From: Amphibalanus amphitrite
Taxonomy: Eukaryota; Arthropoda; Thecostraca; Balanomorpha; Balanidae
Length of the DNA stretch: 64,000 nucleotides
Reading direction: 5' to 3'
NCBI RefSeq assembly: GCF_019059575.1
Contig: NW_024881612.1
Coordinates: 992,001 to 1,056,000 of the forward strand
The first letter of the stretch is position 1; every line of letters starts with the position of its first letter. Below the pieces are notes generated by a model, which saw only the letters and a list, made by a program, of their open reading frames with translations, ran no database searches and was not told the DNA's origin. Made by a program: the position numbers and the translations under genes. Positions 30,066 through 41,157 of the stretch are shown here, in pieces.

Positions 30066-30258
30066 TTTTTGCAATGGTTTGCTAAAATGCTCACTACAAA
30101 TAAATTTGTGGACATTGGGGCAGAAAATGAATAGATTCTGATAGGAAAATGAACGGTCTCTCCAAAAATCAATCCAATAATACGGTGGCACACATAAAGC
30201 GTGAGCAGTGATGGTTCAAATGAAGGGAGTCGCTAATTATGTATCTTACCCATATGTA
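30066..30258. repeat. Truncated end of the GGGTAAGG MITE family
   Basis: About 190 bp from GCAATGGTTTGCTAAAATGC to CGCTAATTATGTATCTTACCC match 31296-31481, the right end of the whole MITE next door, at roughly 85% identity by eye. Confidence 0.75.
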
Positions 30259-30490
30259 GAGGAATTTTAGGTCTCATGGTGCTACGCATTTGAATTAAAA
30301 GCGAAGCATTTATAGACCAGAAGCATTTACTAAAACTGGAAGGGAAAACGCCTACATTCCGTCTACTTGGGGACAATATCCCTCCGTCCACCGTCCTTCT
30401 CTGTGGCCACGTTTGCTCACTGGTATCCGACGGGTCCGAATTTCACAAGATGCTAAAATACATTTATATTTTACCTGAGTTTTGGGTATA

Positions 30491-31481
30491 GGGTAAGGTG
30501 CGTAATTAGGGACCCTTTCCGATTTGCGACCTACCTCCCTACAGAAAAACTGGCGGGAGAAAACGGGGTAAAAACGTCGTCAAAAGGTCAGCCATACTTT
30601 GGTTATCAAATTAAATTATTTTACGGTTGTCGATGTTTCTGGTGGGACGTTTCAGGTGAGTTTAAATGAAAATGACGAGTTTCTTATCCAAAACGTGTGT
30701 GTTTGGGCCCTCTCTGATGAAAAGCGATGCACATTAGGATGATGCACCTTTTTTATTCTGAATCTCAATCGACATTCCTTTTTCAATTGATTGCCGTTTT
30801 CCCATAGTGAATCGCTTAACTGTGCAGAGCATGGCGGTTAAAAATGTGTCGCAACTCATATTTCCTATTTGCGCCTGACATGGTCGCAAATAGCTCAAGA
30901 AGGGAAAGAAAGGGGAAAAGAGAGAAATGAAAATGAGGTGTTGCTGAAGCTTGCAATGTGTGGCAGGGGATGTCAAATGTCGTCACCGACTGCAGGGGTG
31001 CCGAATTCAGCGCGGACCTCGAATATCATACGAGACAGCCCGCAAAATTTGGGTTTCCGCCTTCTTATCGCCTTCGGTGCATCACGTGATCAGTTTTTAC
31101 TTACATACATGTGTTGGATAAACGTTCCTGTTCGAGTGATTGAGTGCTTTGCGTACAGGTTACCTTTTTGAGACAATATTTCATCTTTTCAGGCGTCGCA
31201 TTTTTTTGCCATTTTTAATATGGGGAAACCCATAGACATATTAGCGAGTGCGACCCTCCCCGGTCGCTAATCGGGAAGAGTTCCCTATTAGCGTTTTTTT
31301 GCAATGGTTTGCCAAAATGCTCACTACAAATAAGTTAGTGAATATTGGAGCAGAAAATGACTATATTTTAATAGAAAAATGAACGACCTCTCCGAAAATC
31401 AAGCCAGTAATACAGTGGCACCCACAGAGCGTGAGCAATGACGGTTCAAATTAAGGGTGTCGCTAATTAGGCGCCTTACCC
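30491..31481. mobile_element. TA-flanked MITE with GGGTAAGG ends
   Basis: The 991-bp element has 20-bp inverted ends, GGGTAAGGTGCGTAATTAGG on the left and GGGTAAGGCGCCTAATTAGC (reverse complement) on the right, with three mismatches. TA flanks both sides (30489-30490, 31482-31483). Internal variants of the end motif (GGTCGCTAATCGGG near 31260) repeat the pattern seen in the other TA-flanked MITEs. No transposase is encoded. Confidence 0.82.
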
Positions 31482-31600
31482 TACCGTCGAACTGAACATC
31501 ATCAACATTCTTTCGAAGAAGTTTTATTTCTGTGTATAGTGTAGCAAGGGAATTAAAGAAAAAAAGAAGAAAATAAAGAAAAGGTAGATCTTGCAGTTCA

Positions 31601-32137
31601 TCAAACGCCGCGGTCCACTGTCATTTGGCTGTTGTAGCCGAAGAGAGAACATATTGCTGCTGTAAGCTTGTGATACAGGGGGGCTTGAGAGTCGTTGAAG
31701 AGATCCTGAGATAGCTTTAGAGAGGGATCTTGATAGTGATGCAGGGATCCAGATAGAGATCTCAAGACCCGCCTGAGGGAGATGTGATCCACCTGATAGG
31801 GATCTTGAGATGACGTCCACCTGGGAGAGATGTAGATCCAGATCCACCTCGCACAAATACATCTGATGGAAGATGCTTGTAATTTAGAGGCTTGATGATT
31901 CTGTTCATTGTATAGACCATGATGCACGAGATGCTTCTTCACTGCTCGGATTAGGGATAGAGGGATCCGATCAGCTGGGTTTGCGGCACAGTTGGGCAGG
32001 TGAAGGACAGGGCATTCGAAGTCCCGATGACCACTGCCAAACATATGGGTGGTAATTACATTGATAAATTGAATGTGATCATTCGTCCAGTTACCCATTC
32101 CTATATCACTGGCCTCCCCATTAAGAAAATTGCCCAC
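31601..32137 (-). CDS. Hypothetical open frame, 178 residues
   Basis: I do not recognise this protein. Only the first 90 or so residues look protein-like (HRDFECPVLHLPNCAANPAD, IPLSLIRAVKKHLVHHGLYN); the rest falls in GATCT-rich simple sequence. The frame opens with GTG, and the first ATG is at about 32098. It could be an exon of a host gene, a relic of a mobile element or chance. Confidence 0.2.
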   Translation of the reverse strand: MGNFLNGEASDIGMGNWTNDHIQFINVITTHMFGSGHRDFECPVLHLPNCAANPADRIPLSLIRAVKKHLVHHGLYNEQNHQASKLQASSIRCICARWIWIYISPRWTSSQDPYQVDHISLRRVLRSLSGSLHHYQDPSLKLSQDLFNDSQAPLYHKLTAAICSLFGYNSQMTVDRGV

Positions 32138-32261
32138 TTAATTCGTATTAGCGTTGCTAGTTTTCAGTTGCCCTAGAGGATCATTTGTTCGACTGCCGTA
32201 ACCGAATTCTACCAAATTCCTATCGGCCTTACTCTAATGGCCCTTTCACACGTAGCAACTT

Positions 32262-32500
32262 TTCCGGTCGCCGGCGACGGCAACTGTCGCCGGCGATCGC
32301 CAGCGACCGGGTCAGTCGCCGGCGATCGCCAGCGACCGGGGTCAGTCGCCGGCAACTCCGCAGTTGTCGATATCAGCTGACCAGTCGCCGGGGTGTGACG
32401 TAGCAGTCGTGTCAGCCAATCATTGAAGAGTTGTCGGCGTTGCCGAGAAAGTTCAATTTTTCCAACATTTTGAAGTCGCCGGCGACTGTTCTAGCCAGCC
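32262..32500. repeat. Left subterminal GTCGCCGGCGA repeats
   Basis: Variants of GTCGCCGGCGATCGCCAGCG recur four to five times, twice in a nearly exact 38-bp repeat near 32290-32350. Matching words lie at the other end (38140-38325), an arrangement typical of transposase-binding subterminal repeats. Confidence 0.7.
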
Positions 32501-35089
32501 GCCGCTCAACTGTCACGTGACCCGCTTGACCTTGAGTTGGCACCAGATATTGCGCTGCTGATACATGCAGCGGCGCAGCTTATTTTACTGCATTATTCAA
32601 GGTACTAAATATTTGGACGTGTTTTGCAGGATGATAACTACCGTCTAGGTAATATTGGAATAATATTTATTAGATCTATTATTGAAACAATACATAATAT
32701 CAATGAAAATACAATCAAACTGCGATTCTTCTACATTGGAATTCAATGCACTCAAGCATAAAACTGAAAAGTGATGTGTACTTGCAGTTCCTCCATTTTT
32801 CCTAACGCATCAGCCAAGATTACGAGTGCTGCAGATTTTGCTCACCTGTCTTGTTTATTCAACTACAACCCTGTTCTCAATAAATGAATAACTTCGCTGT
32901 AACGACATTAGCATTGAAGGAATGGTTGGTGGTAAGCATGGGACAATCACAGTGATTTGTGGTCACACATTTGAACCGTGCTTTGTATGTGAAAAACAGA
33001 AAAAAGGCATTCTAGAAATGTAGCAGAAATTCAAATGCCAGAAACGGACCTGAGGAACGGCGAAGCCTACCACCCACATAAAACACAGGCTTTCATTATG
33101 TCAAAAACAGATGCTGTATTATCTAAAGCGCTGGATTGGGGAACACAAGTGTACCCCCCCCCCCCTTATAACAAAATGCATTTTTCCACACAGTGGATAT
33201 CACTAAACATGGCGAGGTGACAGTATATGACACCATACGCGCAACCACATAAAAATGCAGCACGCGCGGACACGGGGCAAGGACGGTGGCACAATATGCC
33301 GATACCCAAGAAGACACAAGCCTAGGTCAAAGGTCAAAGGTGACAATACTGTGACAGAAATCTTAAAATCAGCCTGGACACAGCTCACTCTTCATGACCG
33401 TTTTTATCGAAAATAGACCAACAAAACACCAAGGCTCCTTCGTCCAAAACTCAAAACTCGACATGCCGCTCCAAAGGCCTTGCAAAACAGCGCACACCAA
33501 CAACGCATAATAGCCAGCAACGCACACGACAGGATTTTCGAGGCCCGAGTCGTCAGCCGCCGCCGCCGCCGCCACCTCCCGGCAGCTGATTGCTGAGTGC
33601 CTTGCTCCTTGCCCCCGATCGTGGCGACCTCTTTACTCTGGCAGAATCGACCCTACCGAGCGGCGACAGCATTCAGAAGCAAAATGACAAATGAATTCAC
33701 TGCACTTATGTCAGAAAATCGACTGCACATGCCATGGTCACACGCGGTGCCGTCCACGGGGCCGGCAGAAGCTGCACACTGTCACCGAACACCACCTGCA
33801 CCTTGGACGCAGTATGTGAGGGCTTGGCGGACGCGCGCCGCCTCGCGTGCGGTATTGGCATCAAGGCCCGGACACGAGGGAGCACACTCGGCGCAATCAG
33901 AGCACACCGTCCGGGGCCGTCAGTGTCGATCTCCTGACCTCACAGAAAGTTGTGCAGCACACAGGTGAACGCCGTCAGTGTGGTGACTGGTGCGCAGCAC
34001 ACCGTCCCACGGAAGATCGTCTGTGGGCCGTGGTGCAGATGCTGTCTCTAGGCAGAGTCAACGGCAGAAGTTGAACATTCAGCTGCTAGACTCCTTTTCG
34101 GGTCAGCAATGCCGTCGAGTTGGCCATCAGGTGGTGTTGCAGAATCATCAGGTACTCTTGATCAGGTACATCAGGTACAGAACCTCTTGACTCATCAGGT
34201 AACGCTGTGACTTGTCTGCCAGGCACAGAGGGCGGACATGTCAGAACATACCTCAAATACATTTTTAAAAATCATTTTTTAACCAAAAGCTCTGCAAATT
34301 AGGAAGCCTGGAATAGGCTATTGCTTAGCATCATAAAAACTACCCAAATACCCAAATCAGGTTAGGCTTGGTTTACCCAAATACCCAAATCAGGTTAGGT
34401 TTGGTTTTTACACTTCAGGCTAAAATGAGAACTATCTTAGCATCATTATCCTTGATGTAGCATTGTTGATGCTTTTTGTCTTGTACAATTGGCAATCAGT
34501 ATTCAGTGACACAGAATTGGAATTTGTGGTTCAGAAACCTAGCATTATTTGAAATAATAGCATTTTAGCAGTGCTCATTCTTTTTGAAAGCAATTGTATT
34601 TTTTAATATAATTTTCTAGGTAATTCAATTCCTACTGAATATGGTTATGAGACCATTGTTACTAATTTTGGTATTATTAAGGCAGCTGTAGCATGAGTGG
34701 CCATATGCTGTAGAGACTGGAGTGATTAAAGTCACTAGAGGCTTGAGGGTTTTTTTAGACATTATGCAGCAGCCTGCAGGGAGATATGCAGAGGCAAGTC
34801 TAGGCACCACCAGAAGGGGGACAAGCAGTCAGCACAACACACAGCGGGCACAAGGGGAGAAGATTGTAAAAACTATTGCCTGGATCCACCTCTGTGGACA
34901 TCCTCAGGCATGCCTCTGTGGACATCTCGGCTGCTGCATGTAAAAAAGTATCAAGCCTCTAGTGACTTTTTCCACACTGCAGCAAATGCCCGCTTATTCT
35001 TGGTCTGCTCTACCTTCCTCCAATTATGAGTTTTGTGTGAAAATGACATTTTTACATTGGTGGAGCTTGTGTGCGCATGGTACACATAA
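32501..35089. other. Interior of the 6.1-kb element; no gene recognised
   Basis: The stretch contains a C-run (33153-33164), a short GCC run at 33556-33573, and two copies of ACCCAAATACCCAAATCAGG near 34333-34400. Open frames of up to 123 residues lack domains and are not called. Confidence 0.4.
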
Positions 35090-37375
35090 CCCAGGTGAAA
35101 AAATCTTACAAGATTGTCAGGCATTATTATGCAAGACAATCTTGCAAGAAATTGGCCCACTTTCTTGTAAGATATTGTGTATGAATCTTGCATGTCTTGT
35201 ACAAGATTCTTGTAAATCTTTTACAAGAATCTTGCACATCTTATACAAGATTCTTATAAATCTTGTGCAAGAATCTTGCAAGTCTGGTAAAAGATTCTTG
35301 TAAATCTTTTACAAGAATCTTGCACTTCTTATACAAGATTCTTATAAATCTTGTGCAAGAATCTTGCAAGTCTGGTGCAAGATTCTTGCAAATCTTTTAC
35401 AAGAATCTTGCACATCTTATACAAGATTCTAATAAATCTTGTGCAAGAATCTTGCAAGTCTGGTGCAAGATTCTTGCAAATCTTTTACAAGAATCTTGCA
35501 CATCTTATACAAGATTCTTATAAAGAATCTTGCTGGTCTGGTACAAGATTCTTGCATGTCTTGCACAAGGCTCTTGCAAGAGTCTTGTAAGACTTTACGT
35601 GTACTGTATAAGAATCTTGCAGGAGTCTTGTACAAGACTCTTGCATGTCTTGTACAAAGCTTTTGCTAGAGTCTTACCAGACTGTCGCAAGAGTATTGTA
35701 CAAGACTTCAACAAGTTTTGTACCAGACTCTTGCAAACCTTCTACAAGGCTTGCTAAGACTCTGACAAATCTTCAGCAAGACTTGGAAGTCTTATCGAAG
35801 ACTTGCAAGCCTTGTGCAAGACTTCCAGACACATCGTTGCCCTAAGATATTGTTTCGATTGTATTCATGTCGAGACCCATGTGTACGAAATCCGCAAAGT
35901 GAAATGGATAATATGCCAGCGTAAACGTCAAAATCAATATATATTCATAAAAAATGTATAGCTGAGAATGCACATATGAACAGCCCTTTACTTTTCGAGT
36001 CATCCACACGTCACAGTCACATCACACCATCACACCGTTGACGTCACGTCATGTCACGATTGTCGAGGCCGACGTTCCGTCTGCATCCAGCTATACTCGT
36101 ACACATCTTGAGCGAGGATGTCGCCCGTCGAGCCTTGCATCGCATATTATTGGTGAGCCGAGATTCTCGAATGCTGAAATGAAATGCCATTATATAATCA
36201 GGTAATATCCAAAGCCAGATGTGAAAAGGTGAGCCAGTACCTCTCAGTCAAAAACTAGAATTGATGGGGCTCATTTTCGATTAAAGATAATTCAGCATAT
36301 CATAGCTATCATCCTCACGTATCTACTATCCCTGGGCCCAGTTTCACCGTATGACGTTACCGTCAGCACTATTCCCTTTGTGGCATGCACAAGAATGACA
36401 GGCGATCAGCTATTTTTGAGTGAACGTTTCGGGGCTTTTTCTGTAATGCTGAAAATATTGAGAATATTGTTACACAGCAATACAGCATGGCAGAACCTTA
36501 CCTTTAGGTCGGAAGAGGAGACGGCAGACGACACCAACACCGCACGGCACACACTCGACACCCCCGTCAGCCGTCCGCACATCGCGAGCGGGCAGTGAAT
36601 GGGACGGATGGAATGCGGCGGAGGGGGGCGCGCGCGACGCGCGCTCCCCTCTCCGGCGTCTCCGGCCTTCGCCCCAGGCGAGGATCGGGACTGGGAGGGG
36701 ACGCCCGCCGCCGACCGTACGGTCTCTAAAACGGTCAGCGGTCGCTAAATTCCAGTCGGTACAGTCTCCAAAGATCACCACTGCGCACAAATGCACGCTC
36801 AAGTCCCCGAATAATACAATACAGTAATGCGTCAAATTAAGCTGAGAATGTTATGAAGGGATTTGGGAGTTATGAAGTGAATCGATTCTTTTATAGGGAT
36901 CAATTCACAATTCGTAATTCCCTATATATCGGGACAATGTTGACAACAACATTCGAATGTTGATGTCCCGCCAGTTCTAATAATGAGATGTGACGTCCTG
37001 AGGACTAGGTGAATAAATCCCGGTAGGTTGCAGATTGAGAAGAAATGTCCAGTCCAACTTATCAACGCACCGGGGCGAGGCATTTCTCCCAATCCCAAGG
37101 TACTCCTCATACTTTAGTATGAGGCTTATCAATGGTCATGACCGATCAGCGAGCTGTAAAAAAATCTTACAAGTATGAAGTAACCAACAGACTTGCCAGA
37201 ATCTTGCAAGAAAGATTCTTGCAAGGAAACCACCGCATTCTTACAAGACTCTTGCAAGATTGGGACAGTCTTGTACAAGATTCCCTAGGTCTTGCAAGAC
37301 TGTCCTCAGAATCATATAAGATCTTGCAAGATCGAGAAGATTCTTGCAAGATCTTGTAAGATTTTTTCACCTGGG
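35090..37375. mobile_element. Inverted-repeat unit with CCCAGGTGAAAAAATCTTAC ends
   Basis: The first 25 bases, starting CCCAGGTGAAAAAATCTTAC at 35090, are matched exactly in reverse complement at 37351-37375. Both ends run into CTTGCAAGA-type tandem sequence (35135-35830 and 37165-37360). The flanking duplication is not clear (possibly AA). The middle (35840-37150) holds no recognisable gene. Confidence 0.65.
35135..35830. repeat. 22-bp repeat in an 88-bp higher-order array
   Basis: Monomers of 22 bp built on CAAGAATCTTGCA are arranged in groups of four. The identical word ACAAGAATCTTGCAC starts at 35223, 35311 and 35399, and again at 35487, an exact 88-bp period. Outside the core the monomers are irregular. 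Long open frames such as SCKSFTRILHILYKIL are products of the repetition. Confidence 0.9.
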
Positions 37376-38139
37376 AAGCCATGCCGGCAGCATTGCTGCA
37401 ATGAATAGGAAACAGCTCCAGGGCCAAAATACATACCACCTAATACCTTGCCAAAATACATGACATACCTACCACCTACTGTGCATAATGCAATTATTTA
37501 TGTACTAATAAGCCATGGATTATCATTTGCCATGTGAGCACGCACACACATGCGAACCCAATGCGGATTAAGTTTGGCCTGGGTTGTTTATCCATGGTAC
37601 CAAGGAAAACTCCAGCAGAAACAATAACAAAATTGCAAAGCTACCTGTTTGATTTTGATCATGCTAATTAATGAGCAGCAATATAATATTTTGTTGCTAT
37701 CAAATATTTCCTTGTGTCGCACGAATAGGTAGGCAAATAGCTGACTGATAGGTAGGCACTTTGTCCTCAAGGGCACTGATACTGAATGTAAACAATGTTC
37801 TTGTGACACAACAAGCAAGTTTTCATTACCTTATGAAACTAGTGTCAATTTCAATGTCATTAAAATATTCAATTTTGATGAAAAAATGCATATTTATCAC
37901 AAATAAAAATCATGGGTGATCATGGGCAAGTGCGCCACAAATGACATAAACCCTCCAATATTGTCGAATCAAGCTTAAATTCAAGTCACAACAGCTTCAC
38001 GACAGGCAAACTACAAGATAATAATCCCTATGCTACTGTGCAACAAATTTAAGGTAGCCACACCAACCAAAAATGCATCACAAATCACCTAAACCACTCA
38101 CCAAGGACAAAACTGTCATGGCGGCGTCCGCTGCTCGAG
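37376..38139. other. No gene recognised
   Basis: AT-rich sequence between the inner inverted-repeat unit and the right subterminal repeats of the 6.1-kb element. Nothing coding is seen. Confidence 0.4.
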
Positions 38140-38325
38140 AAGAGTCGCCGGCGACTGGCCTGTGACGCGGATCTGACGTCACCAGTTGCTGGCGATTGCC
38201 CGGCCGTGGCCCGGCGATCGCCACCGACTTGCTTACGTCATACCTACGTCACACACGATCGTTGGCTGGCGGTCGCTGGCGGTCGCCGGCGACTGCTGCT
38301 GTCGCCGGCGACTGAAAAGTTGCTA
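38140..38325. repeat. Right subterminal GTCGCCGGCGA repeats
   Basis: GGCGGTCGCTGGCGGTCGCC and GTCGCCGGCGACTG recur close to the right end, mirroring the left end. Confidence 0.7.
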
Positions 38326-38568
38326 CGTGTGAAAGGGCCATATGATTCATGCGTCATCATTCTCACACCCTGTGCGGGGCTGCACTAGCAGTTCCCGTAC
38401 GAGCCAAGAGATGGCGGCACCGGCCGCGTTTGGCCCGGTGCCAAGCGCGCCAATAAACGGGCAGCGCAGTAGTCTGCTCCGACCTGTATTTAGGGCCTTG
38501 CTCCGACCTACGGACGTGTCTGCATCTGTGTGAGTGCCGCGCGCGTCGGAAGCAGTGCAGGTCCGGCC

Positions 38569-40401
38569 ATGACCGACGAGGGGTCTGGCCGAGACCCGAA
38601 CATGGCGCAGCCGACTGCTAATCCGAGTGCGACTCCCATAGCCGCGATGCTGCCGAGGCTCGCGCCACCGCGACTCGATTTGTCAACCGACCGTGGTGAG
38701 TCCTTCCGGGCATGGCGGGCCCGATGGGACGATTTCGCACTGCTGTCGGGCCTCGCTGCCCAGCCGCCCGCGGTGCAAATGGCAGTGCTCCGCTCGTGCG
38801 TGTCGGACGAGGCGGTAAAGGTGATTGCGAATTTCGCACTATCCGCCTCCGACCGCACCGATCTCGCCGTGGTGCTGAGCCACCTGGAGGCCCACGCCGT
38901 GGGTCAAGTCAACCCAGTACTGCAGCGGCGAGCTTTTCACCTGCGGTGTCAGCACGAGGGAGAGTCGTTTGACGATTTTTTGACGGCCTTGCGTGACCTT
39001 AGCCGCTCATGTGGATTTTGCGACGACTGCGGTGAATCCCTGTTGCGCGACCGCGTGGTCGTCGGCCTCCGCGACCCAGAGACTGTGCGCAAGCTGTGTG
39101 CTATACCGAACCTAAGCCTAACTGAGGCCGTTCGCGTGTGCCGCGCTGAAGAAACTTCGTCCCGGGCCGTTGAGGACATTGTGGGGGTCAGCGTCGCCGC
39201 GTGCCGCGCCCCGGCTGGAGCCCGGCGCGGGCGCCGCCAACATGGCGGCTTCGGCGGCCAGTCGGCCGGCCGGTTTCAAGATGGCGGCCGCCAGGTGGCC
39301 GCCGCGTGTGGAAAATGCGGACGGGGCGCGCATCGACGAGACGGCGAGTGCCCGGCGCGTGGCCGCCGGTGCTACAGATGCGGCTCCTCCGGACACTTTT
39401 CAATCGTGTGCCGCTCGCAGGAAGCCCCAGACCGCCGCGGCGAAAAAACTGCATCGGCAGTTACCGTGGCCTCTCTTTCCCGCGGCACAGTGAGCGGGCC
39501 GAGACTCGGGTCCAAGCAGTACCCGCAGCAGCTGCCGGCGCGGGCTCCGGCTGTGTGCCGCACCAGCGCAGGCGACCGAACCAGTCCAGTGACCTCTCCG
39601 CCACCAGTGCCTCCGAGATCGGCGACTTCAACGCCAGACCAAGCGAGCACCCGAGCAGCAGTGCCGCCTTCAGTGACTCGGCGCCCGACGCGGCCGGTGC
39701 CCTTCCGGGCAGGGCCGCCGCACAGCGAGCGGCCGGTGGCCGGCGAGCCGCCGGTGGCCGGCGAGCCGCCGGCGCCCCTCAGCGCACGACCGGCGATGCC
39801 GAGGTCCGAACCGGGATCCTCCCCGCCACCCGTGCCCCCGAGATCGGCGACTTCGACGCCCGACCAAGTGGGCACCCGAGCGGCAGCGCCGCCCTCAGTG
39901 CCGCCGAGACCAACGGCGGTGGTGCCCCACCGAGCAGGGCCGCCGCACAGCGAGCGGCCGGCGACCGGCGAGCGGCCGGCGCCCTCCAGCACGCGGCCGG
40001 TGCCACCCAGCACGCGGCCGGTGCCCTCCAGTACGCGGCCGGTGCCGCCCAGCACGCGGCCGGTGCCCTCCAGTACGCGGCCGGTGCCGCCCAGCACGCG
40101 GCCGGTGCCACCCAGCACGCGGCCGGTGCCACCCAGCACGCGGCCGGTGCCACGCAGCACGCGGCCGGTGCCACCCAGCACGCGGCCGGTGCACCTCAGC
40201 GCGCGACCGGCGCGCCACGAGCGGCCGGCGCCACCCAGAGCGCGACCGGCGCCCGGCGAGCAGCCGGAGTGCGTCCTCTCAGGATCTCCGCTCGCCGCCG
40301 ACCTCGAGCTGGCCGAGGACGATCCGGCCATCTCCGTTTCTCCCGTCGCTCTCGACGAGGCACCGACACGGCCGTTCCAGCACCAGTGTGCCGACCTTTA
40401 A
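38569..40401 (+). CDS. Gag-like protein of Gypsy-type element
   Basis: The frame encodes 610 residues from ATG at 38569, a start shared with the fragment at 46709-46916. Residues 30-210 form a capsid-like region (SFRAWRARWDDFALLSGL, SRSCGFCDDCGESLLRDRVV) related to that of the element at 262-4158. Two Cys/His clusters follow (CGKCGRGAHRRDGEC and CYRCGSSGHFSIVC), as in nucleocapsid. The C-terminal half is proline-rich and includes a 7-residue STRPVPP repeat. Such a protein would form particles and bind RNA. The frame is long and open although Pol is missing, which fits a non-autonomous element using another's Pol; host co-option is a weaker alternative. Confidence 0.8.
   Translation: MTDEGSGRDPNMAQPTANPSATPIAAMLPRLAPPRLDLSTDRGESFRAWRARWDDFALLSGLAAQPPAVQMAVLRSCVSDEAVKVIANFALSASDRTDLAVVLSHLEAHAVGQVNPVLQRRAFHLRCQHEGESFDDFLTALRDLSRSCGFCDDCGESLLRDRVVVGLRDPETVRKLCAIPNLSLTEAVRVCRAEETSSRAVEDIVGVSVAACRAPAGARRGRRQHGGFGGQSAGRFQDGGRQVAAACGKCGRGAHRRDGECPARGRRCYRCGSSGHFSIVCRSQEAPDRRGEKTASAVTVASLSRGTVSGPRLGSKQYPQQLPARAPAVCRTSAGDRTSPVTSPPPVPPRSATSTPDQASTRAAVPPSVTRRPTRPVPFRAGPPHSERPVAGEPPVAGEPPAPLSARPAMPRSEPGSSPPPVPPRSATSTPDQVGTRAAAPPSVPPRPTAVVPHRAGPPHSERPATGERPAPSSTRPVPPSTRPVPSSTRPVPPSTRPVPSSTRPVPPSTRPVPPSTRPVPPSTRPVPRSTRPVPPSTRPVHLSARPARHERPAPPRARPAPGEQPECVLSGSPLAADLELAEDDPAISVSPVALDEAPTRPFQHQCADL
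39990..40195 (+). repeat. 21-bp tandem repeat in Gag tail
   Basis: The unit CACGCGGCCGGTGCCACCCAG repeats nearly ten times and encodes STRPVPP. Being a multiple of three, it keeps the frame open in several phases, which explains the long overlapping frames in this region. Confidence 0.88.
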
Positions 40402-40690
40402 GAGGACTCTCGCCGGTACTTTCTGGTAGCGGTCGACCCCTTCTCAGGGTGGCAAGTTGTGCGCTCGCTCAGCAAGACCGCCACTACTGCCCAGCTCAAG
40501 CAGGAGCTGCGCAGCATTTTTCGCGTGGCCCCCGAGGGGTTCTGGTCGGCAGGCAGCTCTCAGAACCGCCCGCCACGCCACCGTCGCCACCGCCGCCGGT
40601 GCTCCAGCGCCGCTACGAGCGCGACCGGCGCCGACCTCTGGGCCTGACTGATCGCCGAGTGTCGGCTGTCTGATCTGACGCCGACATAGG
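40402..40690 (+). pseudogene. Integrase remnant
   Basis: Directly after Gag the sequence encodes YFLVAVDPFSGWQVV, which resembles the first catalytic block of retroelement integrases, and a short stretch after it. Nothing else of Pol was recognised. It is a fossil piece of the element at 38371-41152. Confidence 0.55.
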
Positions 40691-40700
40691 GGTGGGAGAG

Positions 40701-41157
40701 TGAGTGTGTGCTCCATCCTACCGTGATTATCGCCGTTTCGGAATGAGCGGCGACACTCGTGAGTCGTTTGTGTGTGACACGCCGTACTTTCTTTCGAACC
40801 GAGTTTCATGTAACACGCTGTCCTATCTCCGAGCCATGTGGACCGATCGATTCTCGATGCGCTTCGCTGCTCCATATAAAAGCAGCGGCGACACGAGCGC
40901 GCACACACTCTGTCTCTCAGTCGGACACTCGTCACTGGACTCTACTGGTGGCGGTACACCGCGTGGGTCGCCGGACCATTCGGTCCGGGACATTCGTCCC
41001 GGACGTCAAGACACTTAGGGACTACGCATTCGTTCACTCACGCTGGAGGACTGTCAGTCATTCGCGGTGTGTGATCGTTCGATGTGAGAATCGCCGTCGA
41101 TACCGGGCTGACTGGTCGGCTTCTTGACCCCCCCTGCGACCGACAACTATCATGTAA
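40701..41157 (+). promoter_or_regulatory. Candidate LTR or promoter with TATA box and splice donor
   Basis: A purine tract (AGGGGTGGGAGAG, about 40687-40699) precedes a TGAG start. A TATA box (TATAAA, 40875-40880) is followed by an arthropod-type initiator TCAGTC at 40917-40922 and by a strong splice donor CAT/GTAAGT at about 41152-41157. The TATA-to-initiator distance (44 bp) is longer than usual. It may be the 3' LTR of the Gag element or a separate promoter. Confidence 0.35.

Larger units (their letters stand above)
32238..38340. mobile_element. 6.1-kb element with TGGCCCTTTCACACGTAG inverted ends
   Basis: Terminal inverted repeats of about 44 bp start TGGCCCTTTCACACGTAGCA on both sides and lead into subterminal copies of the self-complementary word GTCGCCGGCGAC. 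The flanks are TAA on the left and TAT on the right, so a 3-bp TWA duplication with one change (PIF/Harbinger style) is possible but unproven. The interior has no recognisable transposase and carries another inverted-repeat unit (35090-37375) with a tandem array. It may be a non-autonomous element that collected other insertions. Confidence 0.75.
38371..41152 (+). mobile_element. Incomplete Ty3/Gypsy-type element with Gag only
   Basis: The element begins with an LTR-like leader (TGTGCGGGGCTGCACTAG, with AATAAA near 38451), continues with an open Gag frame and a remnant of integrase, and ends in a candidate LTR-like promoter region to about 41152. A second copy of the leader and Gag start lies at 46709-46916. 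Most of Pol is absent. The element is broken or non-autonomous, with large missing parts; no matching LTR pair was found, so age cannot be estimated. Family assignment rests on the Gag similarity to the element at 34-4522. Confidence 0.65.

Noticed and set aside
35135-35830. CRISPR-like array of regular repeats
   Set aside because: The repeats are contiguous 22-bp monomers without unique spacers, in a eukaryotic context; it is a satellite.
35105-35845. Frames with SCKSFTRILHILYKIL repeats
   Set aside because: They follow from the 22-bp/88-bp tandem array.
39201-40673. 490-residue frame overlapping Gag in another phase, and the 319-residue frame on the other strand
   Set aside because: They shadow the GC-rich Gag gene and its 21-bp repeat, show no domain, and depend on compositional bias.
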